64,000 nt of DNA from Tamarix chinensis (taxonomy: Eukaryota > Streptophyta > Magnoliopsida > Caryophyllales > Tamaricaceae), in assembly GCA_030549775.1 (NCBI GenBank), contig CM060175.1, forward strand, positions 45,144,415-45,208,414, in the 5' to 3' direction. A program made the position numbers and the translations under genes. Numbering within the stretch: the first letter of the stretch is position 1; every line of letters starts with the position of its first letter. The notes beneath the pieces were generated by a model, which had not been told where the DNA came from, made no database searches, and worked only from the letters and a program-made list of their open reading frames with translations. This document shows positions 1 through 9,966 of the stretch, piece by piece.

Positions 1-1651
1 AAGGCCTTATATGTGGTATGTGTCTTATATGCATAGGATGACATATATAATGATATGTTGTGTATCTTGTGCTATTGTTATAACCGTTTTATGTGTATCG
101 TAGCTTAGAGTTAAGGTATGTTCTTGTGTTCTCTTATGACATGTGTACAATATGTTTGTGCTGTGAATGGTAATGTTATATGATATAGCCCTTTTAGGAC
201 TTGCATGCTAGGGTAATTAATGTAGTGATATGGGGTGGAAGGATGAAAAAGGAAAATGGGGAAGTAAGTGGATCAAGAGGAAGTAAGTTGGCCAAAGGGA
301 AATAAGTTAACTAAAGAATGTGGGATTGATCTAAACATTCCATGATCCATGAGAGGAAGAATAAAAGGGTACTTCAAGCAAAATAAAGTGGAAGAACTTT
401 GCATGGGAGAATCTAGGGTTTGCATAGGAGAATTTAAGGTTTTGCATGGGAGTTTTAGGGTTTTTCATGTAAAATTTGAGGGCTTGCATAGGATAGATTG
501 AGTCCGGATGGGGGTGGAATTTACATAGGAAAAGTTTCCTTGGGGTGTGAGGAAGGTAATGGAGGAGTTATTTGGGTGGAAAATATTATGTGGGAGAGTA
601 TAAGGGTGTATAGGAGATCAAGATAGGGTTTGGGAGAAAGCCCTAATTTGAGAGGGTCGAAAAAGGAAAATAAATGAGGGTGAGTGGAGTATGAGATGAT
701 GATGGAGGATTGTCATGAGTGGAGCGAGCATTGGTATCATGGGAAGCAAGAGTGGAAGGTGAGAAATAGAGGGGTGACATGTGGAAAGGAGGATTCTAAG
801 GTTGGCATGGCTAGCTAGGGTTTGGTGTGGTCATCTAGGGTTTTGGGGTCACACGTGTATTTGGGGGGAGTAACGTGAGATGATAAGGGTTGAATCTAAG
901 GGTTTTTATTTGCAGGGTATCAAAACAATATGGGTTATCACTTTATCCGGATTGATAAAAATTATGGTGTAAAATGATACTATTTAGAGATTAAATAATC
1001 AGTTCATCCAAACTGTAGCTTGGCCTTTATTTATCTAAAAGATTGTATGCTGGCATGTTATCATGCTTGTATTATTTGCCCTTATATGTTGGCCTTAGTG
1101 CACCATTACCCTTCTCAGTATGTAGTGTACTGACTACCTGTTTTATGGGTGTTACTCATTCCCAAAAGCAAAAGGCTCTTCTGACTTTGTGCAGGTCGGT
1201 GATACTATTTTTGATGCCTACGACACTTATGAGGCATCGGGTGGGGTTGAGAGTTGAGCTTGGACCTAGCCTGAGGATCGATAGTGACCTGGCTGGATTC
1301 TATCTTCTGTTTCATTTTTCTTATACCATTTTAATTTAGTGTCATTCTATTGTACTGTGTTTTCTGTTGTTGTGAACTTTAAATCCTTACCTTCTAGCTT
1401 ATAACTCTTTTAATATCTCTCTTTTTGTATGATGACTGATTTAGTTCTCTTATGAATGCTTGTTTTAATTATCGACTCATGTTTGATGTTAATCTTATTC
1501 AGCCTTAGCACTTGGTACTGGAACGATAGAAGTAAACTGGTCTAGTACTAAGTGTAGCGGTAATATCCCCTGAATCTACAGTTTTGTTATTTCGCTTCTA
1601 TTAGACCTTTTCATTAAACAAAATTTTTCAGTAGTAAATTTTGGGGGTATT
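1..1651 (+). mobile_element. Partial long LTR (copy A1), 3' portion
   Basis: This is the 3' part of a member of the long-LTR family; its 5' part lies left of the window. It has the same landmarks in the same order as copies B and E: short repeats of the 'agggtttgcatgggag' kind (about 410-500), the 'ctcagta.gtag..tactga' block with 'gggtg.t.ctcattcc' (about 1110-1165), a GATGCCT/AGGCATC inverted repeat (1213-1238), and the terminal hairpin beginning 'cttggtactgga' near 1510-1555. It ends 'ttttgggggtattata' at about 1651. The 48-bp hairpin array seen in B to E is missing between 900 and 1000, so this copy is internally deleted. No coding sequence is supported; the ORF at 1043-1339 has no recognisable domain and lies inside the LTR. 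Confidence 0.7.
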
Positions 1652-1950
1652 ATAGTTTCAGTCTCCACCTCCTTCTCCCTTGTTTAAGATTGTTTTACTC
1701 TTGTAACCACTAACAATGGGGTTTTACCTTTTGTAATGTCTTTATCGCGTCATTCTGATTTAAGTGAATTTGCGTGAATGATGTTTTGGTTTTTGTTCTG
1801 GCCATAACACTTGGTACTAGAATGGTAGGAGTAACCTGCTCTAGTACTAAGTATGGTGGTAACGTCCCAAAATTCACTATTTTTTCTTTTTTCTTTCTCT
1901 ATTTTTTTAAATAAAATAAAAATTTTCGGTAGTGAATTTTAAAGATGTTA
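1652..1950 (+). mobile_element. Second 3' end of a long LTR (copy A0), interrupted by A1
   Basis: A second copy of the LTR 3' module follows the first directly. The terminal hairpin 'cttggtactaga...tctagtactaag'-like sequence recurs at about 1809-1851 (here with 'ctgctctagtacta'), followed by 'ggtaacgtcccaaaattcac' and the end 'gtgaattttaaagatgttaca' at 1950. The simplest reading is that A1 inserted into A0 near its 3' end. The 5' part of A0 would be left of the window, so no target duplication can be tested. Confidence 0.6.
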
Positions 1951-2375
1951 CAAGGGAGGTGTAGAAAAAGTTTCAACCCCAACTCTTATGCACAAGAGGC
2001 AGGAGTTGATGGGAGTAGGGGATGGTCTTGATGGTGGTAGGGAATGTGTGGCATGTGAGCATTGTTTGTGGACAATGTTTGATTGAGGAGAAGGGTGAAA
2101 AAGGAGAAGGAGGGGGATCAGGCGAGACGGAATAGAGAAAAGGAAAAATAGGAAAAAGAATAAGGCTTAGTATTTTTAGTTTTTAGTTAAAAATCCATCA
2201 ATGTAATTTAGGTTAGGATCATAGGTAAGATGAATTATCAATAATTTAGAATTGTGTTAAATTCTAGAGTTACAGAATGAGGATAAGGTAAAAATATTTA
2301 TTTCTCAAGATTACATTTAGGTTACAATATTAATTACTTAGGATTAGGGTTAGCTAAGAATTTGAGGGTATTATA
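1951..2375 (-). mobile_element. Long-LTR 5' end fragment in minus orientation (A')
   Basis: Read on the minus strand from 2375, this begins TATAATACCCTCAAATTC, matching the family start TGTAATACCCCAAAATT-like (compare copy C, TATAATACCCCAAAAATC). It then runs through an AT-rich stretch into a pyrimidine-rich block (purine-rich on the plus strand, 2090-2165), the same order as at the 5' ends of B and E. Copy A0 abuts it at 1950, so A0 probably inserted into this copy. A' itself lies in the 3' LTR of element P. Confidence 0.5.
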
Positions 2376-2862
2376 GAGAGAGAGAATGATAACCAGGTAG
2401 TATAATTGTTATTAGATTCAATGTCTAACTATTCTTCTTTTTATTTTACAATGGTGCTGAGTCATGCCTTATATAGGTAGTGAAAAGTTTTCTAAGTAGC
2501 ACACTAAGATATCCACATTAGTTCACACATGACTAACTAGCACACAAACCTCTAATAGAAACATGTTAGTAACCTATATAATAAATTAATCAAAATAAAA
2601 ATTATTAAAAATAAATGTAGGTAATTATTATATGAAAATAACTAACAAAAGCACTAATTTATAGTTCTTCTTTGGATTGAAAGTTTGACGACCATATATA
2701 ATAGCTCTTTTGACTTGAAATAACTTGAAACATAGGAAGAAATCTTAAATGTGTTGAAATGTTTAATCTCCTCCATGCAAATATGTTACATAACAACATG
2801 AATCACTTAAAATATTTTTTTTTATGGTTAGTCGATGTTATATTATCATCAAAGAAACATAA
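2376..2862 (-). mobile_element. 3' LTR remnant of element P
   Basis: The plus-strand text from about 2386 ('gataaccaggtagtata') to 2862 ('gttatattatcatcaaag') matches 22466-22945 in the 5' LTR of P nearly colinearly. It includes 'tatgccttatataggtagtg' and the runs of 'cacactaa', 'cacacatg' and 'cacacaaacctct'. The first roughly 90 bp of the LTR and the end of the integrase region are missing, so the LTR interior joins the integrase remnant directly (a deletion). The distal end is cut by A'. Confidence 0.6.
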
Positions 2863-3658
2863 ATGTGTGAGGGAGTAGTACTTGAAGGAATTCAATTGTA
2901 ATCAAACTCTACATGAGCTAACTTATTATCCCAATCTTTAGTACTTTTACTTACCATTCCTCTTAACAAAGTGCCAAAAGTACTATTTATTTTTTTAGTA
3001 TATCTATCGGTTTGTGGATGAAGTGAAGTACTAAATATCAACTTAGCTCCAAACATGTGTCATACTGTCATCCAAAAGTAACTAAGAAACTTTTCATCTC
3101 ATTTTGAAACAACACTTTTAGGTATGCCATGTAGTTTTACAACATATTTGAAATACAAATCAATAATATGTGTGGTATCATCAGTTTTATTGCATGGAAT
3201 AAAATAAACTATTTTAGAAATTCTATCTACCATAACTATGATAGAATCTTTACCCATTTTTAGTCTGGTTGACCCTAATATAAATTCCTTACTAACTCCT
3301 TCTAATGGTTGAATAGGAAAAATTAATGGTGTGTATAAACCATTGTGAAAACATTTTTTGACTCATTTTATAAGTAACACATCAGTTTAATATAAGTTGT
3401 TCACCTTTAATCATGCGTAGCCAATATATATTCTCTTGTAATGTTTGTAATTCTTTTGAGTACCAAAATGTCCCACTCTGGCTCCTTCATGTACTTATTT
3501 GATAATTAAGTCTATTAAGTATGAATAATAATCTATCTTCTACTGAATAATTTCCATTGTATCCATTTTTTTTACATGCTCTATATTCATCACTAAAGTC
3601 ATCATGTCTATTTTAACATTTTGAAACCTATTAATTTAGCATCTAATATAATAAGTCA
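2863..3658 (-). pseudogene. Integrase pseudogene of element P
   Basis: Reading right to left, the minus strand gives integrase-like peptides such as 'YTPLIFPIQPLEGVSKEFIL', 'GKDSIIVMVDRISKIVYFIP', '[13 protein letters not shown]', 'LHPQTDR' and 'LAHVEFDYN'. These are the recognised blocks of the Ty3/gypsy integrase core (the DFILG-like start, the 'SDRD' block, the HPQTDGQ block and the VEFAYN block). The second catalytic Asp block is degraded ('VVSK' then a stop) and Q after TDGQ is a stop. It was separated from its RT/RNase H by insertion of LTR copy B. It is non-functional. Family membership is clear; the clade (Reina/CRM/Galadriel-type, no chromodomain visible) is an inference. Confidence 0.75.
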
Positions 3659-3944
3659 TGTAGTGAAATGCCCCAAAACCTAATTTTTAAGAATTTTAGT
3701 TAAATAATGATTTATTCGGAAAGTTAATTAAATAGATTATTTTTATTAAAATAAAAGGGAATTAATTAGGGCAAATAAAGAAAAAATTTATAAATATTTT
3801 AACGAGGAAAAATTAGGGTGTTTTTCTAATTAAAATAAAATTTAGGAAAATCTTTCAAAAATCTTAAATTAGCCTAATCAGAAAATTAAATATTATTATT
3901 TTTAAATATCCAAAATATCCAAATTAATTTAAATACCCAACCCA

Positions 3945-5165
3945 CCTATTTTTCTTTTTTTCTTTTTTTTTTTTTCCGTTTCTTTCTTCCTTTTCCTTTC
4001 CTTTTTCTTTTTTTTTTGTTCTTTTTCTTCCTTTTCCCTTTTCTTTTCCTCTTCTTTCCCCCAAAATGGGCTTGGCTTCCCACAGCCTAGACTCTTCCTT
4101 CTCTTCTTTTCTCTCAGTGTGGCCCAAACCCCTGAAACACCGCATTTTGTTTAAATCTCCCCCATCGCCACCCGACCGGCCGGTTCCCCTTCTTTTCTTT
4201 TCTTCTTTCTTCCCCAACCGCTTGGTCCACATGTCCTTCTTTTCTTCATCTGCTTTCTTCCTTCCTACTCCGTCGACCTACAACTCCTTCCCCGCTCCCT
4301 TGTTTTTTCGCCGCCAATCATGCCTTTGACCACTCGTTTTACTTCCCCCTCTCCTACCTCTGACTCACCAATCATTATGACCCAACCCACTCCCCTCTCT
4401 TCTCACACGATCTACCCTTTTTCCCCTAGTCAACCATAGGCCACAATGCAGTCATGCACCGGCCTACCGTCACCGCCAATGAACCCTAACCCTACTTGCC
4501 CTATTCCCTCAACATCCTACAGACCTTACCCTCTCATTTAAGCTCTATAAATACCCCTAACCAGCTTGAACTCGAGGCTTTTCCCACAACACAGCAAAAT
4601 CACTCCTATGCACCGCCGCCACTTCAGACGTTATTTTTGCTGGCATTAGCCAACTTTGCTGTGCACTCTGCCCAACTAATTACTCCCTCCACCGACCTCT
4701 AACTAACTACTCCACCCCTCTCCCTCGATTTTCTGTGCATGAGCCACCCCAACGGTGCAAAGTAGCCTCCTTGACCAGCCCTTTCTTCCTCATCCGCCAT
4801 CCTTCGCACCACCCTTAGCCACCATTTCTACCACCACCACTGCCCTTTATACCCCCCAAACACACCTTCAAACCATCCTCTATCTCCCCCTACTTTTATT
4901 TTCCTCTTCCTCCCTCTCCTCCTCTCTTTCTCTTCTTCTTCCAGTTTTGGCCACCACTACCACCGCCGTGCGCCTCCAAAATTGGCTGCGCCGCCACCAT
5001 CATTCTACTCCTCTCCATCTAGGTAGTCACAAACACCCCTACTTCTACCCTCATTCTCCCTCTCCTTTTCCCAGCACTCAAATTTTCTCCTTTTCTCCTT
5101 TTCTTCTCTTTTTTTGACCACCGCCGCCACCGCCATGCATCACCGTCGGTGCCTCCTGTCACCAC
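3945..5165 (+). promoter_or_regulatory. Pyrimidine-rich promoter-like block of LTR B with TATA box at 4545
   Basis: About 1.2 kb of C/T-rich sequence contains CTATAAATA at 4545-4553, at the same place relative to the LTR start as CTATAAATAG at 54577 in copy E. In an LTR this is where the U3 promoter would lie, with transcription starting some 25-35 bp downstream. The two ORFs here (4066-4329, 4755-5117) are rich in Ser/Pro/Leu because of the base composition and are not taken as genes. CpG is lower than in copy E, fitting an older methylated copy. Confidence 0.5.
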
Positions 5166-5257
5166 CAACGTAAGGTGGAACCCTAAACCCTCTTAACCCT
5201 TTTTTACTATTTATAAAAGCCTTATTTATTTTATTTTATTTCAATTATTTTGAATAT

Positions 5258-5259
5258 AT

Positions 5260-5297
<38 letters not shown>

Positions 5298-5336
5298 ATG
5301 TTATTATTATTTATATTGAGGGCCGAAGCCCTATTC

Positions 5337-5382
<46 letters not shown>

Positions 5383-5660
5383 TTAAAGTAGGGTTGAAAC
5401 CCTACTTTACTTTACTTTCGGTTCATACTATTATTATTATTATAATACTAATTATTATTTCATAATTACTATTATTATTTCATTATTATTATTAATGTTA
5501 TAAGAATTATTATTAGTATTATTTTTATGAAGGGTCGAAGCCCTTATTCCACCATTTATTTTGAACCATATTATTATTAGTATTAGTATTTTTGTAGTAT
5601 TAATATTATTATTAATATTATTTCTATTATTATTATTATTATTATTATTATTAGGGTAAT
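5258..5660 (+). repeat. Trinucleotide microsatellites (ACT)n and (ATT)n
   Basis: A run of ACT units (about 5258-5297) is followed by a run of about fifteen ATT units (5338-5383) and interrupted ATT/ATA tracts to 5655. Between them lie short 'gg(g)(c/t)cgaagccct' or 'gggttgaaaccct' motifs that are themselves inverted repeats. Comparable AT-trinucleotide tracts sit at the same place in copies D (50100-50650) and E (55120-55680). The reading frame across the run (5250-5465) encodes poly-Leu/poly-Tyr and is an artefact. Confidence 0.9.
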
Positions 5661-5929
5661 GTCTTCAAACCTTATATTATCAAATTTTACAATATTTCTA
5701 TTATTTCTTATATCTTTAGCAAAATTAGCAATTTGTTAATGTTATTATTTTTAATATGTTTTTATTTTATGAAAAAACTAGTCTTAGAATAAATTAGCGA
5801 ATGATAATATTTTTGGTAGGAGGGAATCTAATTGCTAGCTTTTTTCTCATATAGGTGAGATCAGTTAAAGCCCTAAGGAGGCGTAGGAGCATGCTTTAAG
5901 ACCAGTATCGTTTTAGGTATGGGTGTAAC

Positions 5930-6448
5930 TAGGGATGTAAACGGGGCGGGTTTTACTCGAAACCCGATGGATTTTATTCGACGGATACTTAAACGGATAT
6001 GGATAAACGGATACGGATACGGATATGGAGGATGGATTAAAAGACCCGTCGAGTTCAGGTACAGATACGGGTATGGATACGGGTATGGGATATCCATACC
6101 TATACCCATAACCATACCCGTATCCTTATCCGTATCTGTTTACCCGATATATAATTACTTTTTTACCTTTAATTTTAAAATAAATATAGTATACATTAAG
6201 GTTAAAATTGTCATTTGGCTTAACTATAAATGGGTTTATCCATCGGATAATGGATTTATCCGTTGGATAATATCCATTAACGGGTAAACAGATAATCCGT
6301 TGGGTAATGGATATCCAACGGATACAGATATGGATGTATTAGCGGATACCCGTTCGGGTACGGGTACGGATTTGGGTATAGATTTTCTTATCGGGTACGA
6401 AAACATGTATAGTATATCCGCCCCAAACCCGCCCCGTTTACATCCCTA
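5930..6448. mobile_element. hAT-like MITE with long internal palindrome
   Basis: The left end TAGGGATGTAAACGGGGCGG (5930-5949) is matched by its exact inverse at the right end (6429-6448); the perfect TIR extends to 24 bp. Flanks 'ggtgtaac' and 'tgtgtagc' agree at 6 of 8 positions, compatible with the 8-bp duplication of the hAT superfamily. Compared with LTR copy E ('aggtaaggggtgctaaggcc') the 519 bp are clearly an extra insert in LTR B. The interior is built of GGATAC/GGATAT/GGGTAT units that reverse at about 6090 (GGGATATCC), forming a large palindrome. There is no transposase, so it is non-autonomous. The frames with GYGYGYG or PYPYPYP are repeat artefacts. Confidence 0.8.
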
Positions 6449-6719
6449 TGTGTAGCTAAGGCCATTTGCATGTAATGTGTTTTACATACCTTGTATGCCA
6501 TGTGCATAACATATGATGTATTTTATGTGTATTGTTATAACTAATATATGTGCAGTATGACTTAGAGTTGAGGTATGATCATGTGATATTTTATGGCATG
6601 TGTATAATATGTATAAGTTGTGTTTCTGATGTGATATAGCCCTATAAGACATGCATTCTAGGTTATGTAATATGTTGATATAGAGTGAAATGAGGTGGAG
6701 TTGACCTAAGTGTTGCATA

Positions 6720-6905
6720 ACCATGAGTGGAGGAATCTAGGGTTGCATGGAGGAATCTAGGATTTTGTATGGAGGAATCTAGGCCTTGCATGGGAGAATC
6801 TAAATATGTAAGGATTATCTAGGGTTTGCATGGAGAATTTAGGGTTTCACGTGGGAACGTTAGGGTTTTGTATGAAAAAGATTGAAAGGTTGCATGGGAG
6901 GTATA
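6720..6905 (+). repeat. Short tandem minisatellite in LTR B (about 30-bp units)
   Basis: Successive units of the form 'atggaggaatctagg.ttgc' and 'atgggagaatcta...gtttgc' repeat at about 28-33 bp with many mismatches. The equivalent block is much longer in copies D (49130-49680, minus) and E (56120-56830). Confidence 0.7.
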
Positions 6906-7473
6906 AAGTCTGCATGGAGGTAAATTTCATTTGTGGAAAGTTGATTTGAGGTGTGAGAAAGGTAATGGAAGTGTTGTTTGGTTGTTTGAATGCTTTGAGT
7001 GAAAAATAGGAGACCGAGCTAGGGTTTGAATTAGTTAGCTAGGGTTTGGTGTGACCACTTAGGGTTTCATGGTCACACGTGTACTTGGTAATTTAAGTGT
7101 GATGATGAGGGTGGAGTCTATAGGTTGTGTTGTGTGGAGTGTTAATTGAATTGGGTCGTGTAAGCTGGAGTAAAATGGGCCACTTAGATCTAAATTAGGG
7201 TTTCTAAGAAAAAACCCTAGAGGAAGGTAGTGAGTAGATTTGAGGTGAAAAGTAGTAGACCTTAACCCACATAGATGGGATATGGGCTTTAATGTGAGTT
7301 AGAGTGAGGTGGACAAGACGTAGGGTCGAGTAAGGAGGTGTTTGAGTCTCATGATTTGGGACGAGGCCTTTGGAGGATAAGCTCAAAAGGAGTTAATCAT
7401 GTATATCTAGTGTGATATTTCTGAATAAGACACTTAAGACATTAATCATGTAAAGTGGAAGATTATTGAGCCG

Positions 7474-7835
7474 AGTCCCACCGATCCACCGGTAAGAAAT
7501 AATTGTTAGGGCGCTTCGTCCTATACGTGTCCGATCCACCGGCTATAATAGTGGTTAGGGCATATTACCCTATGTGTGACAGATCCACTGGCTATAATAG
7601 TGGCAGATTCTAAGCTCAATAAACCAAACCCTAAATTTTATGAAGACACATAAAAGACATTGAGTACTTACAATGGAACACCATGTGAGTCGGGGCCAAT
7701 CGATCCACTGGTAAGAAATAGTGGTTAGGGCATCCCGCCCTATATGTAACCGATCCACCGACTAATAATAGTGGTCAGGTGCATTATGCCTTGAGCGTCT
7801 CCGCTCAACCTGTCATAATAGTGGGGGTTCCCGTA
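7474..7835 (+). repeat. Array of 48-50 bp hairpin units in LTR B
   Basis: Units beginning CCGATCCACCGG (starts about 7481, 7531, 7580, 7700, 7750, and a degenerate last one) continue '(t)aataatagtggttaggg' and end with a short self-complementary element. The arms differ from unit to unit but stay paired: TAGGGCG/CGTCCTA, TAGGG/CCCTA, TAGGGC/GCCCTA, CAGG-GCAT/ATGC-CTTG. The spacer between 7610 and 7690 interrupts two groups of three. The array is also present in C, D and E. Confidence 0.85.
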
Positions 7836-8120
7836 CTCATATAGACTTGATAAAGAGCATGGTGTGGAAAGAGTATGCATAAGAGATTAATTAAGTAATT
7901 AATCCGGATTATAAATGGCCTTTGATTATTTTTTCTTCAAAGTGATTGTATGTTGGTTTTATTATTATCCAGTTTGAATTATGTGCTTATGTGTGCTAGC
8001 CATAGTGCATGGTTACCTTGCTCAGTACGTAGCATACTGATCACCCTTTTTAATGGGTGCTGCTCATTCCTACGAGCAAGAGGCCCTTTCGACTTTGTGC
8101 ACGTGAGTGATGCCTATTTT

Positions 8121-8146
8121 GATGCCTTCGATGTCTGCGAGGCATC
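8121..8146 (+). other. Conserved inverted repeat GATGCCT/AGGCATC
   Basis: GATGCCT (8121-8127) and AGGCATC (8140-8146) flank a 12-nt loop. The same 7-bp stem with a different loop sequence is found in copy A1 at 1213-1238. It lies just after the conserved 'gggtgctgctcattcc' block. A short hairpin in the LTR transcript is likely; its function is unknown. Confidence 0.6.
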
Positions 8147-8424
8147 AAGCGGGGCTGAGTGTTGATCAGATGCTGGTTTGATGATCGAAGTGGCGTGGCC
8201 GATTTTTCTTCCTATAATATTTTATTCCTTTATGTCATTTCTCCAATATATATTGAATTTTCCTGATTCAAACTTTAATGTTTGTAGACATTGTTTCCTT
8301 TTAAGGAACTTTGATTTTATATTGTGGAACTATGTAAACATTTATGCATACTCTGATTTCTGTGTTATGAACTTTTGGTTTAAGCATTAATTCAAGTTTA
8401 ACAATAATTATTTTGGCCTTAGAA

Positions 8425-8466
8425 CTTGGTACTAGAACGGTAGGAGTGAACCGGTCTAGTACTAAG
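8425..8466 (+). other. Conserved 12-bp-stem hairpin near the LTR 3' end (copy B)
   Basis: CTTGGTACTAGA (8425-8436) pairs with TCTAGTACTAAG (8455-8466), one G.T wobble, with an 18-nt loop whose edges (acggt/accggt) can extend the stem. The structure recurs about 80-100 bp before the end of every long LTR copy here (1505-1555, 1805-1851, 47758-47799 minus, 58524-58565, degraded at 13010-13050). It may act in RNA 3'-end formation or packaging; that is inference. Confidence 0.75.
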
Positions 8467-8548
8467 TGTGGGGGTAACATCCCCAAAATTTACGAGTTTT
8501 AAATTAATTGCTTTTGTTTAAAAAAAATAGTGAATTTTGGGTGTTACA

Positions 8549-9966
8549 TGCAAACCTTCAAGAAAGAGCATTGGCTACGACTACATATTCTTTTCCATCA
8601 AAGTGCTTGATAGAGAACACAAATGATGGTAAAAAAATTTATTCATTTTGTATATCTACGACTAATTTTATTTTTACCATGTAATTATTTTAGATGATTA
8701 GAATGTAATACAAGGGGTTTAGGGGTCAAATAATGACTCCATGTATCTAAACTACGTATGATGGTAAAGAATTCCTAATATTTCACAACAATATGCAATA
8801 AATAATATTTATTGTGAAAGAACTGCTCCTATACCTACCCCGATAGCACTCCAAGTTACCTAAGAAAGTAGTTGAAAATTAGGAATACTTACACAAGAGC
8901 ATTGCACAATTTATCCTTAAGAGTTCCAAAAGCTTAAGTGGATTTATTTCCCTAATTAAATTATCCTTTTTTTTTCATGAATTGAATAATAGGGGCAGGT
9001 ATAGTAGACAAATCTTTAATAAATCTCCTATAGAAACTAGCTAATCCATAAAAACTTCTCACTTAGAGAACATCATTAGGAATAGGCCACTCTTTAATAA
9101 CCTGTATCTTAGTAATATCAACTTTAATAACTTTTCCACTAACAATATAACAAACAAAAACTATACTTGGAAGCATATATTCAATTTTTTTTAAATTTTC
9201 CATATAGTTTATAATTTTTAAAGTTTCCCTTAGATTATAATTTTTTTTTCATAAAATGCACAATATGATCATTTTCATTCTTACTATATACAAGTATGTC
9301 ATATAAATAAACAATAATGAATTTACATATGAAAGGATGAAGAATTTCATTCATTAGTCTCACGAAAGAACTAGGTGCATTACACAAACTAAAAGGCATA
9401 ACATTCCATTCATAAAGAAACATATTTAGTTTTAAAGGCCATCTTCCATTAATCCTCTTTTCTAATTCTCATATGATGATAGCAGCTTCTTAGCTTAATT
9501 TTGGAGAGCACATGTGCACCACAAAGTTCATCAATCATGTCATAAAGTCTAGGCAAAGGAAATATATACTTGATAGTTATATTATTTATGGCAATAGAAT
9601 CTATGTACATGCACCAGGTACCATCTTTTTTAGGAACTAGAAAAGTTGGTAGGTAAAAAGGATTCATACTTTCTTTCACATAACCATTATCCACTAATTC
9701 TTGTATTTATCTTTGTAGTTTCTTAGCTTCTTCTGGATTACATTTATGAGTAGGTTTATTAGGTAAAGGCATTTTAATAATTAAATCTATAGCATGCTTT
9801 ATACCTCTAATAGGGGGTATTCCTAGAGGTAAGTTATCAGGAAATACATGACTATAATCACTAAATAATCTAGTAAGGTTTGAATTTCCAAAATTTTCTC
9901 CCCAAATTGAGATTCCTTTACTACTAAAGTGTAGTAAACTATTCTTAGTCTCAATAAGTGGCATAT
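8549..9966 (-). pseudogene. Reverse transcriptase / RNase H pseudogene of element P
   Basis: The minus strand carries pre-RT and RT blocks of a Ty3/gypsy pol: 'VFPDNLPLGIPPIRGIKHAI' and 'MPLPNKPTHKCNPEEAKKLQ' (about 9850-9707), 'VPKKDGTW', 'INNITIKYIFPLPRLYDMID' (about 9620-9530), '[20 protein letters not shown]' (about 9405) and '[14 protein letters not shown]' (about 9310-9270). The catalytic Asp residues are gone: the '[12 protein letters not shown]' block reads 'LSKIKLRSCYHH' and the YxDD box reads YLYD. RNase H remnants run to 8549, ending 'KEYVVVANALS', the usual 'ADALSRR' terminus. Copy B is inserted immediately after it. Many stops make this inactive. Confidence 0.8.

Larger units (their letters stand above)
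3664..8548 (+). mobile_element. Long solo LTR, copy B
   Basis: This begins TGAAATGCCCCAAAACC and ends TTTTGGGTGTTACA, so the ends are TG..CA and imperfect inverted copies of each other, as for an LTR. Length is 4885 bp including a MITE at 5930-6448. It sits in element P between the RNase H terminus ('VVVANALS', 8600-8560 on minus) and the integrase. Flanking 5-mers are TGTAG (3659-3663) and TGCAA (8549-8553), a target duplication with two transitions if real. Internal order: AT-rich start, pyrimidine-rich block with TATA box, trinucleotide microsatellites, short repeats, 48-50 bp hairpin array, two further hairpins. No paired LTR or internal region is attached, hence a solo LTR. Confidence 0.75.

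Noticed and set aside
5250..5465. ORF of poly-Leu and poly-Tyr
   Set aside because: Translation of (ACT)n and (ATT)n microsatellites.
5873..6287. ORFs on both strands with PYPYPY or GYGYGY repeats
   Set aside because: Produced by the GGATAC-type palindromic repeats of the MITE.
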